Positions 8,954 to 17,237 of a stretch of DNA of 64,000 nucleotides are shown here, one piece after another. Source of the stretch: Pseudoneobacillus rhizosphaerae (GTDB lineage: Bacteria > Bacillota > Bacilli > Bacillales > Cytobacillaceae); contig NZ_CAKJTG010000009.1 in assembly GCF_917563885.1 (NCBI RefSeq), forward strand, positions 124,001-188,000, written 5' to 3'. A program made the position numbers and the translations under genes. Under the pieces are notes generated by a model. It made no database searches. It saw nothing but the letters and a program-made list of their open reading frames with translations, and was not told the DNA's origin. Numbering within the stretch: position 1 is the first letter of the stretch; the number at the start of each line of letters is the position of its first letter.

Positions 8954-10021
8954 TTATATAGACTTTAAACTTTGTAAAATAACATCTTCAGGAATAGTTT
9001 TCAAAACTGGTTGACCAATATTTGATAAAAGCACCATTCTAATTTCCTCTTTATGAGCTTTTTTATCTTGTTTCATTCTCTTAACTAAACTTTCTGTTTT
9101 TAAATTACTAGGGATGGCGGTATCATAGCCTAATTTATGTAGCCAATTTGTAAAACCATTTAGGTCAAAGGTTAGATTTAGCATTTCCATACTTAATCTT
9201 AGTGCAAAAATCATCCCAATAACTACAGCTTCTCCGTGGGTGATCTTCCCATAACCGACTTCTGCTTCTATGGCATGACCTAATGTGTGACCCAAATTCA
9301 AAAATGCTCTATCCCCTAGTTCCTTTTCATCCTTCGAAACAACTTTGGCTTTTACTTTTATGCCTTTAGATAATAGAGCCTGGAGTTTTTCCGAATTAAG
9401 ATTTTCAAGTGATTCGATATCTTTTGTCAAGCTATTGTAAAAAGAATAATCCTCCAAAAGAGAATGCTTAATTAGTTCTGCAAATCCAGAGCGTTTTTCC
9501 TTAATTGATAAAGTATTTAAGTAGGATAAATCATAAAAAACAGAATCTGGTTGATAGAACGAACCTATCATATTTTTACCGACAGGGTGATTAATAGCTA
9601 CTTTCCCACCAACAGCACTGTCATGAGCTAGAATGGTAGTAGGTATTTGAATAAAACGAATTCCACGCATATAGGTTGCGGCAATAAATCCACCTAAATC
9701 GCCGATTGCGCCACCGCCAAATGCTAGTAGTACTGAGTTTCTATCTAATTTATTTTCTAGTGCGAACCCAAGTGCTTGATAATAGACATCAAAGGTTTTT
9801 GCTGCTTCACCAATAGGAGTAATGAAAGTAGAACAATTAAAATCCTTGAGCATTTCCATTAAGCCAGATAAATGTAAATCGCTAACCTGTCTATCTGTCA
9901 CAATCAAAATTTGACTTAATTGATTAATACTTTTTAAAAAAAGAGGGAGTTCAGTAATAACTCCATGACCAATAAATACTGAATAATTTTTAGATTCTGT
10001 ATTTATACTAATTTTTTCCAT
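8954..10021 (-). CDS. aroB: 3-dehydroquinate synthase
   Basis: Second step of the shikimate pathway, using NAD and a divalent metal. The 355-residue protein shows the glycine-rich NAD site GGGAIGDLGGF near residue 100 and metal-binding histidines in NLGHTLGHAIE around 245 and in KITHGEAV shortly after. The ATG overlaps the aroC stop codon by one base (TAATG), so the two are translationally coupled. The ribosome site GAGGGAT lies inside the aroC end. No truncation is seen. Confidence 0.97.
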   Translation of the reverse strand: MEKISINTESKNYSVFIGHGVITELPLFLKSINQLSQILIVTDRQVSDLHLSGLMEMLKDFNCSTFITPIGEAAKTFDVYYQALGFALENKLDRNSVLLAFGGGAIGDLGGFIAATYMRGIRFIQIPTTILAHDSAVGGKVAINHPVGKNMIGSFYQPDSVFYDLSYLNTLSIKEKRSGFAELIKHSLLEDYSFYNSLTKDIESLENLNSEKLQALLSKGIKVKAKVVSKDEKELGDRAFLNLGHTLGHAIEAEVGYGKITHGEAVVIGMIFALRLSMEMLNLTFDLNGFTNWLHKLGYDTAIPSNLKTESLVKRMKQDKKAHKEEIRMVLLSNIGQPVLKTIPEDVILQSLKSI

Positions 10022-11193
10022 TAGAAATCCCTCGCATAATCCCTTTGAGCTTGAATTGACTCTTTTAAGCCTTCGAATCGATCACTGTAAAATTGATCCA
10101 TAATAGCAGATGCAATTTCCCAAGCAACAACATTTTCTGCTACAACAGCAGCTGCAGGTACAGCGCAACTATCTGAACGCTCGATACTTGCAGTAAAAGG
10201 CTCTTTTGTTTCAATATCGACACTTTTAAGAGGTTTATATAGGGTTGGTATTGGTTTCATAACGCCTCTTACAACAATCGGCATACCTGTAGTCATACCA
10301 CCTTCAAAACCACCCAGTCGATTGGTTTTACGATAATAACCCTCTTCGTTACTCCATGCTATTTCATCGTGAACTTGACTTCCAGGCTTCCTTGCAGCCT
10401 CAAAACCAATTCCGAATTCTACACCTTTAAACGCATTTATACTAACAATAGCTCCTGCAATTTTGGCATCTAATTTACGGTCATAATGAACATAACTCCC
10501 GACACCTGATGGCATTCCTTCGACAATAACTTCTACGACACCACCGATTGAATCCCCATTAGCTTTAGCAGTATCAATTGCTTCTTTCATCTTTTCTTCA
10601 ACTTCTGGATCAAAGCAACGAACCGAAGAATTCTCCGTAACTTCTCTTAATTGTTCAATCGATTGATACGTTGTAGAATCAGCCTTTACCCCACCTATTT
10701 CAATAACGTGAGATGCAACTTCAATTCCAAGCAACGATAAAAGTTTTTTGGCAACTGCTCCAGCAGCAACGCGAACGGTTGTTTCACGCGCAGAAGATCT
10801 TTCAAGTACGTTTCTCATATCACGATGACCGTATTTCAGAGCGCCATTTAAATCTGCATGGCCAGGTCGCGGTCTAGTGATAACTCTTTTTACTTCTTCG
10901 TTTTCCATTTCTTCCAAAGGTTCATGGCCCATGATTTTTGTCCAATGCTTCCAATCATTATTCTCAACAATAAGAGCTACAGGAGATCCAAGCGTATATC
11001 CATGACGTACTCCTGATACAATTTGAACTTGATCCTTTTCAATTTGCATTCTTCGCCCTCGTCCATGACCTTTTTGGCGTCTTTCTAATTGGAAATTAAT
11101 ATCCTCATCGATTATTGGCATCCCAGCAGGCAAACCTTCAATTATCGTTGTTAATTGTGGCCCGTGTGATTCTCCAGCGGTTAAATATCTCAT
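10021..11193 (-). CDS. aroC: Chorismate synthase
   Basis: Final step to chorismate, dependent on reduced FMN. The protein has 390 residues when started at ATG 11193, which follows GGGAGAAAG; a TTG 21 bases upstream is inside the ribosome site. Signatures are TAGESHGP at the N-terminus, [22 protein letters not shown] and ERSSARETT. It is the first structural gene of the aro operon (aroF in B. subtilis nomenclature). About 270 bases of leader separate it from the last T-box terminator. Confidence 0.97.
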   Translation of the reverse strand: MRYLTAGESHGPQLTTIIEGLPAGMPIIDEDINFQLERRQKGHGRGRRMQIEKDQVQIVSGVRHGYTLGSPVALIVENNDWKHWTKIMGHEPLEEMENEEVKRVITRPRPGHADLNGALKYGHRDMRNVLERSSARETTVRVAAGAVAKKLLSLLGIEVASHVIEIGGVKADSTTYQSIEQLREVTENSSVRCFDPEVEEKMKEAIDTAKANGDSIGGVVEVIVEGMPSGVGSYVHYDRKLDAKIAGAIVSINAFKGVEFGIGFEAARKPGSQVHDEIAWSNEEGYYRKTNRLGGFEGGMTTGMPIVVRGVMKPIPTLYKPLKSVDIETKEPFTASIERSDSCAVPAAAVVAENVVAWEIASAIMDQFYSDRFEGLKESIQAQRDYARDF

Positions 11194-11279
11194 AAAAACT
11201 CTTTCTCCCTTCAACTCATTAAAGGATTATGTACCACTATAACATATGCCCTTTAATAAAAATAGCAATACATATTTTT

Positions 11280-11463
11280 TTATTTGATTTTTTCGACAAA
11301 TTGAAAAAGCGGATAATCTACTTCTAAATTTAATATTGGTACTGCAGAAATATCAAGCGTATTAGTGTTTTAAGTCGCCTCCATCTGTTGTTTAAAAGTT
11401 ATTTATTGAAGGGGATTTATAGAAAAGTCCCGAACATATTGAACAAAAGTTAAAAAAAGATAC
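11280..11463 (-). other. Untranslated leader between T-box and aroC
   Basis: AT-rich stretch with no convincing gene. A reading frame of 29 codons (11280-11369) ends in a protein-like tail (LEVDYPLFQFVEKIK) but has no start codon; the ATG-GAG-GCG-ACT upstream is cut off by TAA at 11370. It may be the remnant of a gene that once stood ahead of aroC. No strong internal promoter is visible. Confidence 0.3.
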
Positions 11464-11735
11464 AAAAAAATCCCTACTGGTTTTCCAGTAGGGACGATAA
11501 TTATCGCGGTGCCACCCTAGTTGTAGATAAAGTTCATCTACCTCTCTCTTTATTAACGATCATTTCGACCGTCTTCCCCTTCATAAAGGCTTTTGCCATT
11601 ATTACGAAAAAGATGCTCCAGGATTGTAATTCATGTTTGTCTTTGTACTGATTCACACCTACCATCAGCTCTCTGAAACAGGGAAACAAACATTACTCTT
11701 TATTCCTTTCGTTGCATATATCATATTAAGTTTTT
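11463..11735 (-). promoter_or_regulatory. Tyrosine T-box riboswitch, proximal copy
   Basis: On the minus strand this is a full T-box leader. The T-box motif AGGGTGGCACCGCG is at 11505-11518. Stem I carries AGAGAGCTGATGG and a specifier loop GAATTACAATCC, whose TAC codon (11626-11628) specifies tyrosine. A terminator follows (arms around 11473-11480 and 11485-11493, then seven T). Uncharged tRNA-Tyr should favour the antiterminator. The base that pairs with the tRNA discriminator is C (TGGC), whereas tRNA-Tyr normally has A73 and needs T. It directly precedes aroC and lies about 287 bases from its twin. Confidence 0.92.
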
Positions 11736-11748
11736 CTATCCCTTAAAT

Positions 11749-12020
11749 GCAAAAAATCCCTACTGATAAAATCAGTAGGGACGATAATTATCGTGGTACC
11801 ACCCTAGTTGTAGACAAAATTCATCTACCTCTCATTATTGTTAACGATCTATCGACCGTCTTTTCCTTTATAAAGGCAAATGCCTTTACTACGAAAAAGA
11901 TGCTCCAGGATTGTAATTCATGTTTATCTGTGTACTGATTTACACCAACCATCAGCTCTCTAAGAACAGTGAGATAAACAATACTGAGTTCCCTTCATTG
12001 CTTTTCTTTATTTAAATATG
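11749..12020 (-). promoter_or_regulatory. Tyrosine T-box riboswitch, distal copy
   Basis: First of two tandem T-boxes in the aro leader. The motif AGGGTGGTACCACG is at 11792-11805. The specifier loop is GAATTACAATCC with TAC at 11913-11915, as in the proximal copy. Its terminator is a 10-bp stem (CCCTACTGAT/ATCAGTAGGG) followed by six T at 11751-11780. TGGT fits the ACCA end of tRNA-Tyr. Sequence identity with the proximal copy is high over the whole length, so one arose by duplication. Two switches in series should give tighter, more cooperative control by tyrosine starvation. Confidence 0.93.
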
Positions 12021-12026
12021 ACTAGA

Positions 12027-12055
12027 ATTTTATCCTTTATATCCCTATTTGTCAA
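12027..12055 (-). promoter_or_regulatory. Sigma-A promoter of the aro operon
   Basis: A perfect -35 TTGACA (12050-12055) and a -10 TAAAAT (12027-12032) are separated by 17 bases. Transcription should begin near 12020, just ahead of the distal T-box stem I. Confidence 0.88.
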
Positions 12056-12101
12056 TACAATATTAAAATAAATATATTACTTTTCTCTTTTTTTACCTTT
12101 C

Positions 12102-12131
12102 AAAAAAAGCGCTTGCAACACTGCAAGCGCT
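12102..12131 (-). terminator. Terminator of ndk
   Basis: Perfect 10-bp stem AGCGCTTGCA/TGCAAGCGCT with a 4-base loop, then six T on the minus strand, right after the ndk stop. Confidence 0.93.
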
Positions 12132-12140
12132 CTAAAAAAA

Positions 12141-12584
12141 TTAGTAAATCCACTCGTTTACTAACTTCGTATATTCAGTTACACCTTCATTAAAAAACAA
12201 TCCAATTTCGCGTTCTGCGCTTGTTGGAGAATCAGAACCATGAATAATGTTTTTGCCAACTGTTAATCCAAAGTCTCCACGGATTGTACCAGTTGCAGCA
12301 TCTTTTGGATTAGTAGAGCCCATCATTTGACGTGCTGTAGAAATTACATTTTCACCTTGCCAAACCATCGCAAAAACTGGTCCTGAAGTAATAAAATCAA
12401 CAAGTTCACCGAAGAAAGGACGTTCCTTATGTTCTCCATAATGCTCTTGTGCTAGTTCTTGTGGGATTACCATTAGTTTAGCTCCAACTAATTGAAAACC
12501 TTTCTTTTCAAATCGGGAAACAATTTCTCCGATTAGGTTACGTTGAACACCGTCAGGTTTTACCATTAGAAACGTTTTTTCCAT
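12141..12584 (-). CDS. ndk: Nucleoside diphosphate kinase
   Basis: Transfers the gamma phosphate between nucleoside triphosphates and diphosphates in the cytoplasm. The 147-residue protein has the active histidine in NIIHGSDS (His115), and the substrate site residues MVKPDG, ERPFF and GxIRGDF. The ATG at 12584 follows AGGAG at nine bases; a TTG nine bases further upstream falls within the ribosome site. It has a plausible promoter of its own and a strong terminator. In B. subtilis cheR follows ndk, but no cheR is present here. Confidence 0.97.
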   Translation of the reverse strand: MEKTFLMVKPDGVQRNLIGEIVSRFEKKGFQLVGAKLMVIPQELAQEHYGEHKERPFFGELVDFITSGPVFAMVWQGENVISTARQMMGSTNPKDAATGTIRGDFGLTVGKNIIHGSDSPTSAEREIGLFFNEGVTEYTKLVNEWIY

Positions 12585-12639
12585 TAATTCCAACTCCTAA
12601 AATTATGTAAGTAGATAATCTATTAGACAATCCAGAAAA

Positions 12640-12668
12640 ATAGTAACATTGTTTAGAAAATTTCGCAA
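12640..12668 (-). promoter_or_regulatory. Probable sigma-A promoter of ndk
   Basis: TTGCGA (12663-12668) and TACTAT (12640-12645) are 17 bases apart, with TG one base ahead of the -10 (extended -10). It lies between hepT and ndk. Confidence 0.5.
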
Positions 12669-12726
12669 CAATATTTATACGGGAATTAGTATAGGTTCTA
12701 AAAACAACAATCCCCGCGAACAGCCT

Positions 12727-13689
12727 TCAATATTTACGTTTTCCAATAAATTTAGCAATATCACGTAGCGTTTTTTTCGCTTTGTTTTCTGGAAGTTCAT
12801 TAAGTACTTGAAGAGCTTTATCTAGATATAGGTCACTCATTTTAGTTGATCGTTCTATTGCACCAGAATCTTTAATCATCTGGATAATTGATTTTAATTC
12901 AGTTGGGTCCATATTCTCATGCACAGTTTGAATCTTGTTTTTCAATTCTGGATTTTCCATTGCATATAAAACAGGTAAAGTAATATTACCTTGGATTAAG
13001 TCACTACCTGCAGGTTTTCCAAGTTCCTTTTCGGTAGCTGTAAAGTCAAGAATATCATCCGTAATTTGAAATGACATTCCAACATAATATCCAAAACGGA
13101 ATAGCTTTTTATGAGTATCCTTGTCAACCCCTGCTGCAATTGCACCTAATTGGCAGCTTACTGCAATAAGTAAAGCAGTTTTCCGCTTTATTCTTCGCAA
13201 ATAGTCTTTCAAATGTTGATCAAAACGATATTTATCTTTTATCTGTTCTATTTCACCAATACAAAGTTCGACAATGGCATTAGATAATATTTGATGAGCT
13301 ACTGGTTTTTCAATTTCTGTCATAAGTTCGATTGCTAGTGCAAAAATATAGTCGCCCGTATACATCGCAATTTTATTATCCCATTTTGACTTAATGGTAG
13401 GTTTTCCTCTACGTAAATCTGCATCATCGACAACATCATCATGAACAAGTGATGCCATATGTATGAGTTCTAACCCGACTGCCACATTTTTAATAACATT
13501 AATATCGTAATGACCAAATTTCCCCGCAAGTAAAACAAACACTGGACGAATCCGTTTTCCACCTGCTTGCAGTATATGTAAAGAAGCTTGACGTAATAAC
13601 AGTGATTCAGTATGAATCCTGTCCTCAAGCTCTTTTTCAACAATATTTATATCCGAATTCAAAAATGAATACATCATTTTTAATTTCAT
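12727..13689 (-). CDS. hepT: Heptaprenyl diphosphate synthase component II
   Basis: Catalytic subunit of the two-part enzyme that makes the C35 side chain of menaquinone-7. It is a trans-prenyltransferase of 320 residues with both aspartate-rich motifs: HDDVVDDADLRRG near residue 85 and ITDDILDFTATE near 213, plus GGKRIRPVF near the N-terminus. The start MKLKMMYSFL matches B. subtilis HepT internally (MKFKMAYSFL) and follows GGTGAT. It pairs with hepS two genes upstream. A degraded copy of its first 20 codons and ribosome site lies 95 bases upstream. Confidence 0.96.
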   Translation of the reverse strand: MKLKMMYSFLNSDINIVEKELEDRIHTESLLLRQASLHILQAGGKRIRPVFVLLAGKFGHYDINVIKNVAVGLELIHMASLVHDDVVDDADLRRGKPTIKSKWDNKIAMYTGDYIFALAIELMTEIEKPVAHQILSNAIVELCIGEIEQIKDKYRFDQHLKDYLRRIKRKTALLIAVSCQLGAIAAGVDKDTHKKLFRFGYYVGMSFQITDDILDFTATEKELGKPAGSDLIQGNITLPVLYAMENPELKNKIQTVHENMDPTELKSIIQMIKDSGAIERSTKMSDLYLDKALQVLNELPENKAKKTLRDIAKFIGKRKY

Positions 13690-13807
13690 AAGAAATCACC
13701 AGCTTTACCGATTAAACTAAATTAGTTTAATTAAAATAGTTTACATACCTAAATTAAAAATGAATAGATCATATTTATTTCATTAAGAATTCACCAGTTT
13801 TACCGTT
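13646..13807 (-). repeat. Tandem duplication of the hepT start region
   Basis: Two imperfect copies of about 67 bases with a 95-base offset: 13646-13712 covers the hepT ribosome site and first codons, and 13741-13807 is a decayed copy between menG and hepT. Shared blocks include AAAAATGAAT (13661 and 13756) and CACCAG followed by TTTACCG (13697 and 13792). The copy has a GGTGA ribosome site and ATG-AAA followed at once by a stop, so it cannot encode HepT. Confidence 0.7.
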
Positions 13808-13810
13808 TCA

Positions 13811-14530
13811 CTATTTGTTATTAGGGCTATTTTTATAACCGATGTGAACTGCGGCTACTCCGCCACTATATGGTTTAAAGAAGACATTTTTAAATCCAGC
13901 ACTTTCAAACATACTAGCTAGTTGCTTCATTCCTGGAAAATCTCTAGCTGACTCTTGTAGCCATGAATATTCTTTATAACTTTTCGCAAATATCTTTCCA
14001 AAGGTTGGCATAATAAATCGAAAATAGAAATAATATAGTTGTTTAAAACCAAACATCGTTGGTTGAGAGGTTTCTAAACATACTGCCATTCCACCCGGCT
14101 TTAAAACACGGTTCATTTCCTTTAAAACTTGCAAATAATCTGGTACATTTCTTAAACCAAATCCAATTGTCACATAATCAAAGGTATTATCTTCAAACGG
14201 GAGTTCCATTGCATTTCCATGAATGAGCTCCACTTGCTCTAGGCTTAATTGTTTTACTTTTTTTTGACCGATTTTAAGCATATTTTCACTAAAATCTAAC
14301 CCAAAAACTTTTCCTTTAGGTCCAACAGAGTTAGCTAACGCGATTGTCCAATCAGCTGTCCCACAGCATACATCCAAAGCCTTTGAACCGGGTTTAACAT
14401 TCATCCGTTTCATTGTATCTTTACGCCATCTAACATGCTGTTGAAAACTAATAACCGAATTCATTTTGTCATAGTTTTCATATATTTTCTCAAATACATG
14501 GTGGACACGTTGTTCCTTTGATTGTTGCAT
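13811..14530 (-). CDS. menG: Demethylmenaquinone methyltransferase
   Basis: Adds the last methyl group to the menaquinone ring using S-adenosylmethionine. The 239-residue UbiE/MenG-type enzyme starts with a conserved [16 protein letters not shown] segment, and has the SAM-binding motif [11 protein letters not shown] near residue 50 and the family signature FGLRNVPD near 125, with [11 protein letters not shown] at the end. The ATG follows AGAGGG. It lies between hepS and hepT, so the whole side-chain and methylation module is one operon. Confidence 0.96.
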   Translation of the reverse strand: MQQSKEQRVHHVFEKIYENYDKMNSVISFQQHVRWRKDTMKRMNVKPGSKALDVCCGTADWTIALANSVGPKGKVFGLDFSENMLKIGQKKVKQLSLEQVELIHGNAMELPFEDNTFDYVTIGFGLRNVPDYLQVLKEMNRVLKPGGMAVCLETSQPTMFGFKQLYYFYFRFIMPTFGKIFAKSYKEYSWLQESARDFPGMKQLASMFESAGFKNVFFKPYSGGVAAVHIGYKNSPNNK

Positions 14531-14536
14531 ACTGTT

Positions 14537-15361
14537 TTAACCCTCTTCCACATATGTTTTTGCAATGGAATTTTGTTGTACTAAACTAGACCATCTTTTT
14601 TTTAGATTTTCATTTATTGACGGTATTTTATGAATACCTTCTTCGATTATCTTGCTTGAAAAGTCAATGTACTTATCACAAATAATAAGTAAGTATTTTT
14701 TTTGTTCAGATGAAAGCTCTGATTGTAGGTTATATTTAGGAAAAACGATTTTTCTTAATGCTTCAAATAAAAGTGATGTGCCTTCTTGAATAAATACACT
14801 TTTTTCAAGTAACAGCTTTTTAATAAACAGGAAATGACTAGCTACTTCCTTCCACCCTTTTTCATGTAAATAATCAGCTATTTTATTTAATAAAGATGAC
14901 TCAATAATCATAATACAGTTCATTAACTTTTCTATTTCATCAAGATCCTTCTGATACAAAAGGATTTTATTTTCATTAATATCCTTTATCCCATCAGCAA
15001 GGGCTCTAATCATTGCTAAATTGTTAGTGTCCGCTAGTATTTTATAGTAAAGGCTACTATAATAAATTCCACCTAAAACCGTTAGTTGTCTCAATTTTAA
15101 GCTTGTTTCGATTTCGATTTTGGCAGATGAATTTGAGACGTGTTCATGGGTATCAAGGGCTATTTGGACCAACATGGGAGTTACAACAAAATCCTCCATT
15201 TCTAACTTCGATAAGCCATGATGGTCTAACATCGAAATTAACAAAAGAAGTTTATCCTCATCAATAAATGGACTTTGAATAAATTGTTGTAAATACGAAA
15301 GTGAAATTTTTTGGATAATAATGTCCTTCATATCCGTCACAATGGTTTGTATTTGCTGCAT
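14537..15361 (-). CDS. hepS: Heptaprenyl diphosphate synthase component I
   Basis: Small, non-catalytic subunit that binds allylic substrate and sets chain length together with HepT. The 274-residue sequence lacks aspartate-rich motifs and is mostly helical. The segment LRQLTVLGGIYYSSLYYKILA with nearby LADGIKDINENK is typical of HepS. The start ATG follows AGGGTGAT. menG begins 6 bases after its stop. Sequence conservation in this subunit is low across Bacillus; context makes the call firm. Confidence 0.9.
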   Translation of the reverse strand: MQQIQTIVTDMKDIIIQKISLSYLQQFIQSPFIDEDKLLLLISMLDHHGLSKLEMEDFVVTPMLVQIALDTHEHVSNSSAKIEIETSLKLRQLTVLGGIYYSSLYYKILADTNNLAMIRALADGIKDINENKILLYQKDLDEIEKLMNCIMIIESSLLNKIADYLHEKGWKEVASHFLFIKKLLLEKSVFIQEGTSLLFEALRKIVFPKYNLQSELSSEQKKYLLIICDKYIDFSSKIIEEGIHKIPSINENLKKRWSSLVQQNSIAKTYVEEG

Positions 15362-15528
15362 TTATATCACCCTTGCTTCCCCCGCGGAATTCTTACAGGT
15401 TTGTTTTTATATAACGAGCTATTCTCGCGTTATAAGGCAGTCATCATTATAACATAAATGGAACCAAAGTTGGGAATGTTTCTATAAAGAATAAGAAACC
15501 CAATTATTCTTAGTTTTCCGTTCTGTCA

Positions 15529-15564
15529 CAAAAAAATGCGTAAGCGCCTCGCAAATAGGCGCTT
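15529..15564 (-). terminator. Terminator after mtrB
   Basis: Stem AAGCGCCT/AGGCGCTT (15542-15549 and 15557-15564) with a 7-base loop and a T-run a few bases further on the minus strand. Confidence 0.8.
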
Positions 15565-15581
15565 CTGTTTGAAAGAGAATT

Positions 15582-15818
15582 TTATTTTTTTGCTTCACTC
15601 TCAATTTCTCCATACGGAGTATAAATTTTTGCATTTCCTCGAATTTTAATAGCTGAAGTATGTTCAGTAAACTGAGCAATCATAACTTCCCCTTTATCGA
15701 GCTTTTCGGAATGATGAAATCTTGTATCTGAGCCTCTAGTCAAGCCTATGACGTTAACGCCATCGTCAATTGCTTTAATAACAATGAAATCGGTACTACC
15801 AAGTGATTTATTTTCCAA
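15582..15818 (-). CDS. mtrB: trp RNA-binding attenuation protein (TRAP)
   Basis: Forms an 11-subunit ring that, with bound tryptophan, wraps GAG/TAG-repeat RNA and represses trp genes. The 78-residue sequence is almost identical to B. subtilis MtrB across [29 protein letters not shown] and [11 protein letters not shown]; the lysines and arginine that contact RNA in the last two blocks are present. It starts at TTG with GGGAG 11 bases upstream. It follows folE, as in B. subtilis mtrAB. Because no trp genes are in this window, its main target must lie elsewhere. Confidence 0.97.
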   Translation of the reverse strand: MENKSLGSTDFIVIKAIDDGVNVIGLTRGSDTRFHHSEKLDKGEVMIAQFTEHTSAIKIRGNAKIYTPYGEIESEAKK

Positions 15819-15867
15819 TTCTTATCCAACTCCCGTATTAAATTATCCTTTGCTTTGGAGAGTTCTT

Positions 15868-16434
15868 TTAATTTTTTATTAGACTTAATATTTCAGACCT
15901 GGCTTGCGCATCATGAGCTAACACACCTCGAGCTGCTGATGTAACCGTTTTTGAACCAGGTTTTTTTACACCTCTCATTGTCATGCACATATGCTCAGCT
16001 TCAATTACAACCATGACACCATGGGGTTCAAGTGTCTCCATGATTGAATCCGCAATTGTAGAGGTTATTCGTTCCTGAAGCTGCGGTCTCCTCGAAACCG
16101 CTTCAACTGCCCTTGCTAACTTACTTAACCCCGTCACTTTTCCGTTACGAGGAATATAGGCTACATGTGCATGCCCAAAAAATGGAACAAGATGGTGTTC
16201 GCACATGGAATAAAACGGGATATCCTTGACTAAAACTAGTTCTTCATGTTCTTCTCCAAATATCGTTTCGAAGTATTCCTTTGGATCTTGATTTAAGCCT
16301 ACAAAAACTTCTTCATACATCTTTGCCACTCTTTTTGGTGTATCTATTAAACCTTCTCGATTTGGGTCTTCTCCAATTGCTTCTAAGATTAACCGAACCG
16401 CTTCCTCTATTTGGGTTATATTTACATTAACCAT
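15868..16434 (-). CDS. folE: GTP cyclohydrolase I
   Basis: Converts GTP to 7,8-dihydroneopterin triphosphate, the first step of folate synthesis. The 188-residue protein has zinc ligands Cys78 and His81 in [11 protein letters not shown], the third ligand Cys150 in EHMCMTMRG, and the catalytic block [20 protein letters not shown]. The ATG follows GGGGGAAA. In B. subtilis this gene is mtrA, in an operon with mtrB. A possible promoter (TTGCTA, 18 bases, TAATAT with extended TG) lies just upstream around 16455-16485. Confidence 0.97.
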   Translation of the reverse strand: MVNVNITQIEEAVRLILEAIGEDPNREGLIDTPKRVAKMYEEVFVGLNQDPKEYFETIFGEEHEELVLVKDIPFYSMCEHHLVPFFGHAHVAYIPRNGKVTGLSKLARAVEAVSRRPQLQERITSTIADSIMETLEPHGVMVVIEAEHMCMTMRGVKKPGSKTVTSAARGVLAHDAQARSEILSLIKN

Positions 16435-16523
16435 AATGTTTCCCCCTATGTAACCTTGATTAACTTATGTAATAACTATTTTATATTAGCATATCCACTT
16501 TGTATGTAGCAAAATCCAAAATG

Positions 16524-16553
16524 AAAAAGGCCAAGGAATATCCATGGCCTTTT
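16524..16553 (-). terminator. Terminator of the HU gene
   Basis: Stem AAAAGGCCA/TGGCCTTTT around an 11-base loop, with T-rich sequence on both outer sides, 36 bases after the hbs stop. Confidence 0.8.
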
Positions 16554-16588
16554 CGCTTTAGCACTCGCTTAAAGCAGTAAGTATGTAA

Positions 16589-16861
16589 TTATTTAACTGC
16601 GTCCTTAAGCGCTTTACCAGGTTTGAAAGCTGGTACTTTGCTTGCAGCGATTTCGATTTCTTCACCAGTTTGTGGGTTACGCCCTTTACGAGCAGCACGT
16701 TCACGTACTTCGAAGTTACCAAAACCGATCAATTGTACTTTATCTCCAGTTTTTAACGCTTCTAAAATAGAGTCAAAAACAGCATCAACCGCTTTAGTAG
16801 CGTCTTTTTTAGAAATTTCACTAGCTTCTGCAACTGCATTTACTAAATCTGTCTTGTTCAT
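16589..16861 (-). CDS. hbs: DNA-binding protein HU
   Basis: Histone-like dimeric protein that bends and compacts DNA. The 90-residue sequence has the dimer helices ([14 protein letters not shown]) and the flexible DNA-binding arm [18 protein letters not shown] with the intercalating proline at QTGEEIEI's start. I choose ATG 16861, placed behind AGGAGGTGA; a GTG nine bases upstream overlaps that ribosome site. The strong ribosome site fits a very abundant protein. Confidence 0.97.
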   Translation of the reverse strand: MNKTDLVNAVAEASEISKKDATKAVDAVFDSILEALKTGDKVQLIGFGNFEVRERAARKGRNPQTGEEIEIAASKVPAFKPGKALKDAVK

Positions 16862-17175
16862 GCCATTCACCTCCTCCCAAATTAAACTCAGAATCAGAAA
16901 AATAGGTATCTACCTACATTTCTAAACACTTTTTCTAATTTCTATACGTTACACGTGAATTAATGTGCTGTTTTTCAAAAATGAGCGCATATTTAACTAA
17001 AAAAAGACTTAAACCCTTTAATAGCAAGCTTTCAAGCGTTCGTAGCACTAATTCTGTTAGTAGATTATCACAATCATTTACTCTTATCAAGAAATTTCAA
17101 TGAAATAATGGTAATCTTTTCTTAACTGATACATATTTGTAATAAGTTTACATATAATTCGTCTGAAATATAAAT
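16862..17175 (-). promoter_or_regulatory. Intergenic region with probable hbs promoter
   Basis: No gene is seen in this AT-rich stretch. The best promoter is TTGATA (17085-17090) and GATAAT (17064-17069) with 15 bases between and an extended TG. It would give a leader of about 200 bases for hbs. B. subtilis hbs is known to have more than one promoter, and others may be hidden here. Confidence 0.4.
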
Positions 17176-17211
17176 AAAAACGCAAAGAGAGGCTCCTTTT
17201 TAAGAAGCCTC
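17176..17211 (-). terminator. Terminator of spoIVA
   Basis: GAGGCTTCTT/AAGGAGCCTC stem (17189-17211) followed on the minus strand by a T-rich tail, about 30 bases after the spoIVA stop. Confidence 0.75.
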
Positions 17212-17237
17212 AAACATTTCACTTTTTTGCTTTAAGA

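Noticed and set aside
11747-11938. Plus-strand open frame of 63 codons
   Set aside because: It is the antisense of the distal T-box leader.
16623-16925. Plus-strand frame opposite the HU gene
   Set aside because: It is a shadow of hbs with no ribosome site.
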